The notes under the pieces: model-generated
What the model was told of the DNA's origin: nothing
Seen by the model: only the letters and a program-made list of their open reading frames with translations
The model's database searches: none
Made by a program: the position numbers and the translations under genes
Assembly (NCBI GenBank): GCA_963843275.1
Contig: CAWJJM010000009.1
Location: 124,001-188,000, forward strand
Direction: 5' to 3'
Source: CAWJJM01 sp963843275
Lineage (GTDB): Bacteria; Acidobacteriota; Thermoanaerobaculia; Multivoradales; JBCCEF01
Length of the DNA stretch: 64,000 bases
In this document: positions 43,606-53,397 of the stretch, piece after piece
Position numbering within the stretch: the stretch's first letter is position 1
Layout of the letters: each line of letters starts with the position of its first letter

Positions 43606-46269
43606 ATGTCCCCGCCCTCCGACGCCCCGCGGCTCTACCTGATCGACGGCTACTCCAACATCTTCCGGGCCTTCTACGCCATCCGCGGACTGTCGAGCTC
43701 GAAGGGCGAGCCGACCAACGCCGTGTACGGGTTCGTCAACATGCTGCGCAAGCTCCTCAGGGAGGAGAAGCCGGAGCTGATCGGCGTGGCCCTGGACGTC
43801 GGCGGTCCCACCGTGCGCAGCGAGCGCTTCGAGGCGTACAAGGCCAACCGCAGCCCGATGCCGGAGGACCTGCGGGCGCAGATCCCGAAGATCCGCGCGG
43901 CCCTCGACGCCTACCGCATCCCCATCCTCGAGACGCCCGACTACGAGGCCGACGACGTGCTCGCCACCCTGGCCTGCAAGGCCGCCGCGGCCGGCTACCG
44001 GGTGGTCCTGGTGTCGGCCGACAAGGACCTGATGCAGCTCGTCGACGAGCGCATCGCGCTCTATCACACCGGGCGCGAGAAGCTCTACGACCCCGCCGGC
44101 GTGGCGGCGGACTTCGGCGTGCCGCCGGAGAAGGTGGTCGACGTCCTGGCCCTGATGGGCGACTCGGTGGACAACGTCCCGGGGGTGCCGGGCATCGGCG
44201 AGAAGGGGGCCAAGCAGCTCATCGCCGAGTTCGGCTCCCTCGAGGATCTGCTCGCCCGCGCCGGCGAGGTGGGGCGCAAGAGCTACCGCGAGGGCCTCGA
44301 GCAGCACGCCGAGCAGGCGCGGTTGTCGCGCGAGCTGGTGACGCTGCACTGCGACCTGCCGCTGGCCTTCGAGCCGGAGCGGCTGCGCCACGATCCGCCG
44401 GACGTCGAGGCGCTGCGCCGGCTGTTCACCGAGCTCGAGTTCTTCAGCCTGGTCGAGGAGCTGGCGGCCGAGGGCGACGGTGCGGAGGCGACGCCGGCCG
44501 TGGAGGCCGAGACCGCGGACGACTGGGAGCGGGCGACCGCGGCCCTCGGCGGGGGGGGCGAGGTGGCGGTGGCGGTGCTCGGCGAGGAGCGACCGACGGG
44601 GCTGGCGGTGGCGGCCCGCGACCCGGAGGCGGCGGGACCGGTGGTCTACGCGGACTTCCGGCGCGACGGGATGCGCGACGCGGCGCTCGCCCGCCTCGCC
44701 GGCTGGGCCTGCGACCCCGCGGTCCGGCTGGTCGGGCACGACCTCAAGGAGGTCCTGCGGGCGGCCTTCGCGGAGCTGCCCGGCGGGGTGTGCAGCGCCG
44801 GGCTGTTCGACCTGATGCTGGTCTCCTACCTGCTCAAGCCGGCGGTGCACGGCCACAGCCTCGACGAGCTGGCGCTCGAGCGCCTGCGGCGCAAGACGAT
44901 CCCGGCCAAGGACGCCGGCTGGGACCGTGGCGAGGAGCCGGCGGTCGGCGACGGCCGGCTCGCCGCCTTCGCCGGCGAGCGCGTGGAGGTGGTGCGGCGT
45001 CTCGCCGCCCCGATGGAGGCCGAGCTCGCCGCCGGGCCGCTGGCGTCGGTCTACCGCGACATCGAGGAGCCGCTGCTGCCGGTGCTGCTGCGCATGGAGG
45101 AGGCCGGCATCCTGCTCGACACCGCCCTGCTCGGGGCCATGTCCGGCGAGCTCGAGCGCGACCTGGCGGCCCTCGAGGAGCGCATCTTCGAGGTCGCCGG
45201 CGAGCCGTTCAACGTCAACTCGCCACAGCAGCTCGGCGTGATGCTGTTCGAGAAGCTGGGCTACCCGGTGCTCAAGCGCACCCGCAAGACCAAGACCTAC
45301 GCCACCGGCGCCGAGATCCTCGAGGAGCTCGCCGCCCGCGGCTATCCGCTGCCCGACCTGGTGCTGCGCTATCGCGAGCTGACCAAGCTCAAGTCGACCT
45401 ACGTCGACGCGCTGCCGACCCTGGTCGGCCGGGACGGCCGCCTGCACACGCGGTTCAACCAGGCGGTGGCGGCGACGGGCCGGCTGTCGTCGACCAACCC
45501 CAACCTGCAGAACATCCCGGTGCGCACCGAGCTCGGGCAGTCGATCCGCCGCGCCTTCGTGGCGCCGGCCGGCCGGGTGCTGCTGGTGGCGGACTACAGC
45601 CAGGTGGAGCTGCGCATCCTCGCCCACATCGCCGGCGAGGCGGCGCTGGCCGACGCCTTCCGCCGCGGCGAGGACATCCACCGCGCCACCGCCGCCGCGG
45701 TGCTGGGGGTGGCGCCGGAGCTGGTCAACGCCGAGCAGCGGCGGGCCGCGAAGACGATCAACTTCGGGATCATCTACGGGATGAGCCCCTTCGGCCTGGC
45801 ACGGACGCTCCGCATCCCGACCAAGGAGGCGGAGCGCTTCATCGCCGCCTATCTGGAGCGCTACCCCGGGGTGCGACGGTACATGGACGAGACGGTGGCC
45901 GCCGCGGAGGCGGAGGGGGGCGTCTCCACGCTCTACGGCCGTGTCCGCTGGCTGCCCGACATCGCCTCGAAGAACCGGAACCTGCGCGAGAACGCGCGCC
46001 GGATGGCGATCAACGCCCGCATCCAGGGCACCGCCGCCGACCTGATGAAGCTGGCGATGATCGCGCTGGACCGCCGGCTGCGCGCCGAGGCGCCCGGGTC
46101 GCGGCTGCTGCTCACCGTCCACGACGAGCTGGTGCTCGAGGCGCCCGCGGACGACGCCGCCCGGGTCGGCGAGCTGGTGCGCACCGAGATGAGCGGCGTC
46201 GCCGAGCTGGCGGTTCCGCTGGTGGTCGACGTCGGCTGGGGCGCGAGCTGGGTCGACGCCAAGGGCTGA
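43606..46269 (+). CDS. polA: DNA polymerase I
   Basis: 887 residues. The 5' nuclease domain is at about 8-290 (YLIDGYSNIFRAFYA, DYEADDVLATLA, SADKDLMQLV, GDSVDNVPGVPGIGEKGA). A 3'-5' exonuclease-like domain spans about 305-490. The polymerase domain follows, with VADYSQVELRILAH, RRAAKTINFGIIYGMSPFGL and LLTVHDELVLE. The exonuclease domain lacks the first DxE motif (the place reads EVAVAVLGEE), so proofreading is probably absent, as in many bacterial PolI. It fills gaps in repair and Okazaki-fragment processing. ATG 43606 is preceded by a TATGAT box. Confidence 0.97.
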   Translation: MSPPSDAPRLYLIDGYSNIFRAFYAIRGLSSSKGEPTNAVYGFVNMLRKLLREEKPELIGVALDVGGPTVRSERFEAYKANRSPMPEDLRAQIPKIRAALDAYRIPILETPDYEADDVLATLACKAAAAGYRVVLVSADKDLMQLVDERIALYHTGREKLYDPAGVAADFGVPPEKVVDVLALMGDSVDNVPGVPGIGEKGAKQLIAEFGSLEDLLARAGEVGRKSYREGLEQHAEQARLSRELVTLHCDLPLAFEPERLRHDPPDVEALRRLFTELEFFSLVEELAAEGDGAEATPAVEAETADDWERATAALGGGGEVAVAVLGEERPTGLAVAARDPEAAGPVVYADFRRDGMRDAALARLAGWACDPAVRLVGHDLKEVLRAAFAELPGGVCSAGLFDLMLVSYLLKPAVHGHSLDELALERLRRKTIPAKDAGWDRGEEPAVGDGRLAAFAGERVEVVRRLAAPMEAELAAGPLASVYRDIEEPLLPVLLRMEEAGILLDTALLGAMSGELERDLAALEERIFEVAGEPFNVNSPQQLGVMLFEKLGYPVLKRTRKTKTYATGAEILEELAARGYPLPDLVLRYRELTKLKSTYVDALPTLVGRDGRLHTRFNQAVAATGRLSSTNPNLQNIPVRTELGQSIRRAFVAPAGRVLLVADYSQVELRILAHIAGEAALADAFRRGEDIHRATAAAVLGVAPELVNAEQRRAAKTINFGIIYGMSPFGLARTLRIPTKEAERFIAAYLERYPGVRRYMDETVAAAEAEGGVSTLYGRVRWLPDIASKNRNLRENARRMAINARIQGTAADLMKLAMIALDRRLRAEAPGSRLLLTVHDELVLEAPADDAARVGELVRTEMSGVAELAVPLVVDVGWGASWVDAKG

Positions 46270-46290
46270 GCCGGGCGCGCCGGCGCGGCG

Positions 46291-46866
46291 TCACTTCCGC
46301 AGGCCGCCGAACATCCGCCGCAGCAGGCCGCCCCGTGGCGGGATCGTCCCCTCCTCCGCCATCCGCACGTCGGACACCGAGACGAAGGCCGCCGGCTGCG
46401 CGCGGCGCACGATCTCCATCACCCGGTCGAGGTGCTTGCGGTGGATGACGGTGAAGAACAGCCGCACCCGGCCGCGCAGGCCGCGGGCGGCGAAGCTGGT
46501 GACCCCGAAACGGGCGGCGCGGAGCTGCTCGATCAGCCCGCTGGCGTCCTCCTCGGTGATGACGCGGACCGCCAGCAGGCCGAGGCCGAGGCGCTCCTCG
46601 AAGCGGATGCCGACGTAGGTGCCGGTGGCGAACCCGGCGGCGTAGGCGACGTAGCTCAGCGGCCGGTCGAGGTGCTGCATCACCTGGGTGATCGCGGCCA
46701 GCCAGACCAGCACCTCGAAGAAGCCGATGAAGGGTGCCAGGCGGCGCATCCCCCGCGCCACCAGGATGATGCGCACGGTGCCCAGCGAGACGTCGGTGAG
46801 GCGGGCGAGGAAGATGAGCAGGGGGAGCCCCACCCAGGTCCACAGGCCGCTGTCGGTCCAGTCCAC
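46291..46866 (-). CDS. UPF0316/DUF2179 membrane protein
   Basis: 191 residues. Three N-terminal membrane helices contain the family signature FLARLTDVSLGTVRIILVARG and GFFEVLVWLAAITQVMQHL. A cytosolic DUF2179-type domain follows (RVITEEDASGLIEQLRAARF, FFTVIHRKHLDRVMEIVRR). Related proteins may bind nucleotide second messengers through this domain; the function here is unknown. GTG start at 46864-46866. It follows the histidine kinase gene by 32 bp in the same direction, so it may belong to that operon. Confidence 0.88.
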   Translation of the reverse strand: MDWTDSGLWTWVGLPLLIFLARLTDVSLGTVRIILVARGMRRLAPFIGFFEVLVWLAAITQVMQHLDRPLSYVAYAAGFATGTYVGIRFEERLGLGLLAVRVITEEDASGLIEQLRAARFGVTSFAARGLRGRVRLFFTVIHRKHLDRVMEIVRRAQPAAFVSVSDVRMAEEGTIPPRGGLLRRMFGGLRK

Positions 46867-46898
46867 GTCGGGGTCGGTCTCCGTCGCCGGGGGGTCGC

Positions 46899-48533
46899 TC
46901 AGGCGGTGGGCAGGCGCACGACGAAGCGGGCGCCGCCGCCGGGGCGGTTGGCGGCGTGCAGGCTACCACCGTGCCCCTCGACGATGGAGCGCGCGATCGC
47001 CAGGCCGAGCCCGGCGTGGCCGTCGCGCCGCGCCGTGCCGGCGGCCGGACGGAAGGTGAAGAAGCGGTCGAAGATCCGCTCGAGGTGCTCGGCGGGGACC
47101 CCGGGGCCGCGGTCCGCCACGGCGATCTCGACGCCGCCGTCGCGCCGGGCCAGCTCGACCTCGACGGCGCCGCCGGGCGGCGTGAAGCCCGCCGCGTTGT
47201 CGAGCAGGTTCTCCACCACCCGGGCGAGGTCCTCCGGGTCGGCGGCCGCCGCCAGCGGCGCCGCGGGCAGGGTCAGCTCGACCGGCGGCGCGCCGGGGCG
47301 GGCCCGGAAGCCGGAGACGACGGCGGCGAGCAGCGGGGCCAGCTCGACGGCGTCGGCGTCGCCGGCCTCCAGCCGGGCGTCGATGCGCGAGATCTCGCGC
47401 ACCCCCGACAGCAGGCGCTCGAGGCGCGCCACCTCGCGCAGCACGATCGACTCGAAGCGGCGGCGCTCCGCGGGCGTGCCGGCCGCGGCGAGCATCTCCG
47501 CCGCCGAACGGATGGTGGCCAGCGGGTTGCGGAACTCGTGCGACACGTCGGCGGCGAACGCCTCGGTGGCGGCGAGGTGGTCGTGCAGCCGCCGGGTGAG
47601 GTCCTCCAGGGCCCGCGCCAGGTCGCCGATCTCGTCGTGCTTGCGCGAGCCGCCGAAGCCGCCGGTGAGGCGGCCGCGGCGGTCGACGATGGCGCGCGCC
47701 TCGGCGCGCAGCCGGCCGATCGGGCGCAGGATGGTGGTGGCGACGAGGAGCGACAGGACGACCGCCGCGGCGACCGCCGCCACGAACACCCGGAAGATGC
47801 CGAGCCGCACCTCGCGCAGGGCCGCCAGCACCCGGCCGGTCGACTGCGACACCAGCACCGCCCCGACCACCGGCGAGCGGCCGCCGGCGCCGGCGGCGCC
47901 GAGGATCGGGATGGCGCTGTGCAGCAGGGTGACGGCGCCGTCGCCGCCGGCGGCGACCCGCAGGTCGGCGCCGTAGCGGCCGGCCAGCGCCTCGCGGACC
48001 GCCGGCCCGGTGAGCCGGCCGTCGGCGCCGGCGTCGCCGTAGAGGCCGGGCCGCGCCGGGGGCAGGACGGGGGCCGGCGCCACCGCCCGCCAGGCGCGGT
48101 GGAGCCAGCTCCCGAGGCGGTACAGCGGGCTGGCGCCGAGCTCCGGCGGGGTGGCGGCCGCCGCCCCGTCGCCGGGCTCGCGGCGCGGCCCGAGCGCCGC
48201 GGAGTCGGCCACCACCCGGCCGCGCCGGTCGAGCACCCGGAGCCGCGCCTCCAGGCGCTGGTTGAGGGCCACCAGGACGCGCTCGGCCGCGGCGGGATCG
48301 AGCTCGGAGCCGCCGGCGAGCGCCGCGGCGAGCAGGCGGCCCTGCTGCACCATGGAGCGCTCCTGCGCGTCGAGGAGCTGGCGCTCGTAGACCCCGAGGT
48401 AGAGCAGCCCGGCGGCGGGCAGGAAGACCAGCAGCACGTTGAAGGCGAGCAGGCGGATCCAGATCCGCGACAGCCCGCGCCGCAGGCGCCGGGTCCCGCC
48501 GCGGGCGCCCTCCGCCGCGGCGGAGCGGCTCAC
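46899..48533 (-). CDS. sensor histidine kinase of the dedicated sortase system
   Basis: 544 residues. A membrane helix (IRLLAFNVLLVFLPAAGLLY) precedes a periplasmic sensor part of about 230 residues. A second helix (VFVAAVAAAVVLSLLVATTI), HAMP, and HisKA with the phosphoacceptor in AFAADVSHEFRNPLATIRSA follow. The ATPase domain has NLLDNAAGFT, DRGPGVP and GHAGLGLAIARSIVEGHGG. The neighbours (response regulator, VIT/VWA protein, sortase) match the known dedicated sortase regulatory set. GTG 48533 overlaps the regulator stop codon (GTGA). Confidence 0.9.
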   Translation of the reverse strand: MSRSAAAEGARGGTRRLRRGLSRIWIRLLAFNVLLVFLPAAGLLYLGVYERQLLDAQERSMVQQGRLLAAALAGGSELDPAAAERVLVALNQRLEARLRVLDRRGRVVADSAALGPRREPGDGAAAATPPELGASPLYRLGSWLHRAWRAVAPAPVLPPARPGLYGDAGADGRLTGPAVREALAGRYGADLRVAAGGDGAVTLLHSAIPILGAAGAGGRSPVVGAVLVSQSTGRVLAALREVRLGIFRVFVAAVAAAVVLSLLVATTILRPIGRLRAEARAIVDRRGRLTGGFGGSRKHDEIGDLARALEDLTRRLHDHLAATEAFAADVSHEFRNPLATIRSAAEMLAAAGTPAERRRFESIVLREVARLERLLSGVREISRIDARLEAGDADAVELAPLLAAVVSGFRARPGAPPVELTLPAAPLAAAADPEDLARVVENLLDNAAGFTPPGGAVEVELARRDGGVEIAVADRGPGVPAEHLERIFDRFFTFRPAAGTARRDGHAGLGLAIARSIVEGHGGSLHAANRPGGGARFVVRLPTA

Positions 48534-49294
48534 CGCTCCCCCTCGGACCCCGTCCGCTCGCGCCAGCGGTAGCCCAGCCCGTAGACGGTCTCGATCGGGT
48601 CGGACCCCGGGGCCGCCTCCGCGAGCTTGCGGCGCAGGCGCTTGATGTGGCTGTCGATGGTGCGGTCGGAGACGTAGGTGTCGTGCGGGTAGCCCTCGGC
48701 GATGAGCTGCTCGCGGTTCTTGACGTGGCCGGGCCGGCGCGCCAGCGCCCGCAGGATGAGGAACTCGGTGACGGTCAGCCGCAGCGGCCGGTCCCGCCAG
48801 CGCGCCTCGTAGCGGTCGAGGTCGAGGCACAGGTCGCCGGCGACGAGCTGGTGCGCGGCCTCCCCGCCGCCGGCGCCGGGCAGCAGCGCCAGGCGGCGGA
48901 AGAGCACCTTGACCCGCGCCACCAGCTCGCGCAGCGAGAACGGCTTGCACAGGTAGTCGTCGGCGCCCAGCTCGAGGCCGAGCACCCGGTCGAGCTCCTC
49001 GTCCTTGGAGGTGAGGAAGACGATCGGCAGCGTCTCGGAGACGGCGCGCAGGCGGCGGCAGAGCTCGAGCCCGTCCATGCGCGGCATGAGGATGTCGAGC
49101 ACCACCAGGTCGGGCAGGGCGCCCGGCGCCGGGCGCTCGCCGCCGTCGCACCAGGCCTCCCAGGCCGCGGCGCCGTCGGCGAAGGTGTCCACCCGGTACC
49201 CCTCGCGACGCAGCGCGAACCCCACGGTCTCGCGGAGGTCCTCCACGTCGTCCACCAGCGCGATGCGGCCCCGGCCGCCGTCCCCCGACGCCAT
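48530..49294 (-). CDS. OmpR-family response regulator of the dedicated sortase system
   Basis: 254 residues. The receiver domain has acidic pocket IALVDDVED, phospho-Asp in DLVVLDILMPRMDG, Thr in IVFLTSKDEE and Lys in DDYLCKPFS. The C-terminal winged helix contains LTVTEFLILRALARRPGHV, then TYVSDRTIDSHIKRLRRKL and a final YGLGYRWRE. It should bind DNA as a dimer when phosphorylated by the adjacent kinase. ATG 49294 is chosen because a promoter (TTGTCG, 17 bp, TACATT) ends seven bases upstream and the receiver starts at once. It is divergent from the sortase target gene. Confidence 0.93.
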   Translation of the reverse strand: MASGDGGRGRIALVDDVEDLRETVGFALRREGYRVDTFADGAAAWEAWCDGGERPAPGALPDLVVLDILMPRMDGLELCRRLRAVSETLPIVFLTSKDEELDRVLGLELGADDYLCKPFSLRELVARVKVLFRRLALLPGAGGGEAAHQLVAGDLCLDLDRYEARWRDRPLRLTVTEFLILRALARRPGHVKNREQLIAEGYPHDTYVSDRTIDSHIKRLRRKLAEAAPGSDPIETVYGLGYRWRERTGSEGER

Positions 49295-49301
49295 GGCCGT
49301 C

Positions 49302-49330
49302 AATGTAGCCGAGGCCGGGGACGACGACAA
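49302..49330 (-). promoter_or_regulatory. promoter of the response regulator-kinase operon
   Basis: On the minus strand: TTGTCG as -35 (49330-49325), 17-bp spacer, TACATT as -10 (49307-49302), then 7 nt to ATG 49294. Confidence 0.5.
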
Positions 49331-49485
49331 CGTCTCGCGGCCCTGCCGGGGCCCGCGCCACCGGATCGCCACGATTCGCCACCGCTCCGCCCCGCACCCG
49401 CCGTCGCCGCGTCGGCCCGCGGCGCTGGGATGGGACCCCACGGCCCCGGGCCGCTCCCGGGTCGCACCGACGAGAGGAGGCAACG

Positions 49486-51712
49486 ATGCGCGACGAGGCA
49501 CGGGGGTCGAGAGCGGGAGGCCGGCGGCGGCGGGGCAACGGACCGGCGCGGCTGCTGGCGGTCGCCCTGCTGGCGGCGCTGGCCGCCTCGGCGGCGGCGC
49601 AGACGCCGCCGGCGGCGGTGGCGCTGGACGACGTGGAGTGGGCGGGCCTGCTGTGGCGGGGCGCGGACGGCGGCCTGCGGCCGGCGCCGTCGCTCTCGGC
49701 GGAGGTGGAGATCCGGGTCACCGGCCTGGTCACCCGCGCCCGCGTCACCCAGCGGTTCACCAACCCCGGCGAGGAGTGGCTGGAGGGGCTCTACGTCTTC
49801 CCGTTGCCGGACGGCGCGGCGGTGGACCGCCTGCGCATGGTGGTCGGGGACCGGGTGATCGAGGGCGAGGTCCGCGAGCGCGAGGCGGCGCGCCGGGTCT
49901 ACGAGGAGGCGCGCCGGGAGGGCCGCCGCGCCAGCCTGCTGGAGCGCCAGCGGCCGGACGTCTTCACCACGCGGCTCGCCAACGTGGCGCCCGGCGAGCG
50001 GGTCGAGGTGGTGATCGAGCTCGAGGGCACGGTGGCCTACGCCGACGGCACCCTGCGGCTGCGCTTCCCGACCGTCGTCGAGCCGCGCTACCTGCCGGCC
50101 GGGCCGCCATCCCCGGACGCCGTGCTGCCGCCGGCGAGCACCTCCGCGGGGCTGCCGGCCGCGGCGGCGCCGCCGCCCCCGACCGCCCACGGCGGTGCGC
50201 TGCGCGCCGCCGTCGAGCGGTCGGTGGGCGCCGTGCGCGGGGCCGGGGCCACGGTGGCCGCCGCCCTCGGCAGCCGGCCGCCGCTGCGCACCCCGTGGTC
50301 GCTGACCGTGCACCTCGACCCCGGCGTCCCGCTGGCCCGCCTGGAGAGCCCCAGCCACGCGATCGCCGTCGCCCCCGAGGGTGCGCGGGGCTGGCGGGTG
50401 ACGCTGGCGGCGGGGGAGGTGGAGGCGGACCGGGACTTCCGCCTCGAGTGGGATCCGGTCGCCGGGGCGGCGCCCCGCACCGCCCTGTTCACCGAGGAGG
50501 TCGACGGCGACGTCTACGCCCTGCTGATGGTGCTGCCGCCGGCGGCCGCCGCCGCCGACTGGACGCCGCTCGAGCGCGAGGTGATCTTCGTCCTCGACAC
50601 CTCCGGGTCGATGGCCGGCCCGGCGCTGGCCCAGGCCAAGGCGGCGCTGGTCGACGCGCTGGGACGGCTGCGGCCGTGGGACAGCTTCAACGTCATCGAG
50701 TTCAACGACCGGGCGCGGCCGCCTGTTCCCCGACTCCTGGCCGGCCGACCCGGCGGCGCTCGAGCGGGCCGCCGACTGGGTGGGGGGCCTGGAGGCCGAC
50801 GGCGGCACGGAGATGCTGCCGGCGCTCGCCCTGGCGCTCGACGAGCAGCCCGGCTACGGGCGCGCCGGCGTGCGGCCCCTCAAGCAGGTCGTCTTCCTCA
50901 CCGACGGCGCGGTCGGCAACGAGCCCGAGCTGCTCGCCGAGATCGCGGCGCGCCGCGGCGCCGCCCGCCTGTTCACGGTGGGGATCGGCGCGGCGCCCAA
51001 CGGTTCGTTCATGCGGCGGGCCGCGGAGGTGGGGCGCGGGACCTTCACCTTCATCGGTGACGCGGCCGAGGTCGGGGAGCGCATCGCGGCGCTGACCCGG
51101 CGGCTGGAGGGGCCGGTGCTGACCGACCTGACCGTCGACTGGGACGACCCCCGGGCCGAGGTGTGGCCGTCCCCGTTGGGCGACCTCTACGCCGGCGAGC
51201 CGCTCCTGGTGACGGCCCGCCTGCTGCGGCGGGGCGACGGGGTGCGGGTGGAGGGGAGCCGGGACGGCTCGTTCTGGCAGGCCGCGGTCGACCTCGACGC
51301 CGCGGCGGCCGCGCCGGCCAGCGCCGGCGGCGTGGGCCGCGGCATCCACCAGCTCTGGGCGGCGCGCAAGATCGAGTCGCTGCTCGGCCGCCTCGCCGAA
51401 GGCGTGCCGGAGGCGGAGGTGCGGCCGGAGGTGGTGCGGGTGGCCCTCGAGCACCACCTGGTCAGCCGCTACACCAGCCTGGTGGCGGTCGACGTGACGC
51501 CGGCGCGCAGTGCCGGCGAGCCGCTGCGCTCGGCCGCGGTGGCGACCGCCCTGCCCGCCGGCGTGCTGCCGGCCGGCGGGACGGCGTCGCAGCTCGACCT
51601 GCTGCTCGGCGTGGCGCTGCTGCTCGCCGCCGCGGCGGGCGCGGCGCTGGGGCGGCGTCCCCCGGTGCGCTCGGCGCGGCGGCCGGCGGCACCCCTCGGA
51701 GGGCGGCGTTGA
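49486..51712 (+). CDS. VIT/VWA-domain sortase target protein, one-base frameshift near 50722
   Basis: About 741 residues after removing one base. A signal peptide (LLAVALLAALAASAAAQ) is followed by a VIT domain (VEIRVTGLVTRARVTQRFTN, EGLYVFPLPDGAAVDRLRMV), then VWA with MIDAS VIFVLDTSGSMAGPALAQAK. In the reconstructed frame FNDRARPLFPDSWPADPAAL leads on to GGLEADGGTEMLPALALAL. The C-terminus has LPAGGTASQL, a hydrophobic stretch and RR: a cell-wall-sorting-type signal. One extra C in CCGCCTG shifts the frame. It matches the sortase target family known from marine proteobacteria. ATG 49486 has GAGAGGAGG upstream. The sortase gene follows with overlapping codons. Confidence 0.85.
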
Positions 51713-52329
51713 GCGGTCGCGGCGCCGCCGCGCCGCGGCCCGCGCGCCGCGCCGCGGCGGGGCTGGTGGCCGCCCTCGCGCTGGCGGGCGGCGGCCTCGT
51801 CGTCCGGGGCCTGTGGATCCCGGCCAAGGCGGTGGCGGCGCAGGTGCTGCTCGAGGGTGCCTGGCGGCGCGCCCGGGCCGGCGGCGTCGCGCCCCGTCCC
51901 TGGCCGTGGGCCGACACCTGGCCGGTGGGCCGGCTGGGGATCGGCGACGGGCCGACGCTGGTGGTGCTGGCGGGGGCGACCGGCCGCTCGCTCGCCTTCG
52001 GCCCGGGGCACGTCGACGGCACCGCCCTGCCCGGCGAGCCGGGCAACGTGGTCCTCGCCGGGCACCGCGACACGGTCTTCCGGCGGCTCGCAGGCCTGCG
52101 CCCCGGCGACGAGATCCGGCTCGAGGGCGCCGACGGCAGCCGCTGGCGCTACCGGGTGGTCGACACCCGGGTGCGCGACCACCGCGACACCGCACCGCTG
52201 GCGCCCTCCGACCACCCGCGGCTGACCCTGATCACCTGCTGGCCGTTCGACGCCCTGGTCCCCGGCGGGCCGCAGCGCTTCGTGGTCACCGCCGACGGCG
52301 CCCGCGCCGGGCCGCCGTTGGTAGACTGA
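51709..52329 (+). CDS. class GN sortase
   Basis: 206 residues. An N-terminal membrane helix (AAGLVAALALAGGGLVVRGL) precedes the sortase barrel. Catalytic residues are His in NVVLAGHRDTVFRR, Cys in LTLITCWPFD and Arg in PQRFVVTA. It should cleave the adjacent LPAGGT signal and attach or process the VWA protein. The TTG start overlaps the upstream stop codon (TTGA), with GGAGGG upstream, so the two are translationally coupled. This class is found in Gram-negative bacteria with one dedicated substrate beside it. Confidence 0.92.
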   Translation: MSGRGAAAPRPARRAAAGLVAALALAGGGLVVRGLWIPAKAVAAQVLLEGAWRRARAGGVAPRPWPWADTWPVGRLGIGDGPTLVVLAGATGRSLAFGPGHVDGTALPGEPGNVVLAGHRDTVFRRLAGLRPGDEIRLEGADGSRWRYRVVDTRVRDHRDTAPLAPSDHPRLTLITCWPFDALVPGGPQRFVVTADGARAGPPLVD

Positions 52330-52359
52330 CCCCGGGCGCCGCCGCCGTCCCGCCGCCGT

Positions 52360-52515
52360 TCAGCGGCCGAGCAACAGCAGGATCCCGGCGACCAGGGCGA
52401 GGGCGCCGAGGATGGTGTTGTCGAGGGGGAAACCGAAACCGGTGAGGGTGAGGATGCCGTCGAGCACCAGCCAGATGCCGAGCAGCAGAAGTCCCGCCCG
52501 CCGTGCCTGCGCCAT
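52360..52515 (-). CDS. small two-helix membrane protein
   Basis: 51 residues: MAQARRAGLLLLGIWLVLDG, a short loop TLTGFGFPLDN, and a second helix TILGALALVAGILLLLGR. It resembles small uncharacterised membrane proteins of many bacteria. CCGGAGGAGAG precedes the ATG at 52513-52515, a strong Shine-Dalgarno sequence. It is convergent with the sortase gene, 30 bp apart. No function is known. Confidence 0.75.
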   Translation of the reverse strand: MAQARRAGLLLLGIWLVLDGILTLTGFGFPLDNTILGALALVAGILLLLGR

Positions 52516-52608
52516 GTCGTCTCTCCTCCGGGGGCGCGGCGGCGCCGCCGCCCCCGCTGCCGTCCACGATCGTCCGTCGGAAACCGCTCCCTTATACCAG
52601 GGAGCCGC

Positions 52609-53397
52609 GTGAGCCCGCCGCCCGCCACGCCGCGCTTCGACCTCGGCGGCCGGGTCGCCGTGGTCACCGGGGCGTCGCGGGGCATCGGCCGGGCCATCGC
52701 CCTCGCCTACGCCGGCGCCGGGGCGCGCGTCGCCCTGGTGAGCCGCAAGCTCGACGCTCTCGAGGCGGTGGCCGCGGAGGTGGCCGCCGCCGGCGGCACG
52801 GCGCTGCCGATCGCGTGCCACACCGGGCACCGCGAGGAGGTCGAGGCGATGGCCGCGCGCGTCGAGGAGGTGCTGGGCGGCATCGACGTCGTGGTCAACA
52901 ACGCCGCCACCAACCCGCACTACGGGCCGCTGCTGAGCGCCGACGAGCCGGTCTGGGACAAGACCTTCGAGGTCAACGTCAAGGGCTACGTCCACGTCGT
53001 ACGCGCCTGCGTCCCGGCGCTGCGCCGGCGCGGCGGCGGCGCCGTCGTCAACGTCGCTTCCATCGCCGGCCGCATCCCCTACCGGGGGCTCGGCGTCTAC
53101 AGCGTCACCAAGGCGGCGGTCCTGATGCTGACCAAGGTCCTGGCGCGCGAGCTGGCGGCGGACGGGATCCGCGTCAACGCCATCGCGCCCGGGTTGGTCG
53201 AGACCCGTTTCTCCACCGCCCTGTGGTCCGACCCCGAGGTGCGCGAGCGGGTGCGCAAGGCGGTGCCCATGGGCCGCATCGGCCAGCCCGAGGAGCTGGT
53301 CGGCCTGGCCCTCTACCTGGCCTCGGACGCCGCCAGCTACACCACCGGGGGCGTCTTCTTCGTCGACGGCGGCGAGAGCGTCGGGGGCGGCGGCTGA
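52609..53397 (+). CDS. short-chain dehydrogenase/reductase
   Basis: 262 residues. The Rossmann glycine motif is VAVVTGASRGIGRAIA and the NNA motif is DVVVNNAATNPHYG. The catalytic residues are Ser in VNVASIAGR and YxxxK in GVYSVTKAAV. The C-terminal YTTGGVFFVDGGES is typical. NADP(H) preference is suggested by the Arg/Lys after beta-2 (VSRKLDAL). The substrate is not predictable; FabG-like and sugar or secondary alcohol dehydrogenases share this form. GTG 52609 has AGGGAG upstream and a TATACC box at 52593-52598. Confidence 0.9.
   Translation: MSPPPATPRFDLGGRVAVVTGASRGIGRAIALAYAGAGARVALVSRKLDALEAVAAEVAAAGGTALPIACHTGHREEVEAMAARVEEVLGGIDVVVNNAATNPHYGPLLSADEPVWDKTFEVNVKGYVHVVRACVPALRRRGGGAVVNVASIAGRIPYRGLGVYSVTKAAVLMLTKVLARELAADGIRVNAIAPGLVETRFSTALWSDPEVRERVRKAVPMGRIGQPEELVGLALYLASDAASYTTGGVFFVDGGESVGGGG

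Noticed and set aside
43606..46269. Loss of the DxE motif in the PolI exonuclease domain as a novelty
   Set aside because: Proofreading-deficient PolI is common in bacteria, so it is noted in the gene entry only.
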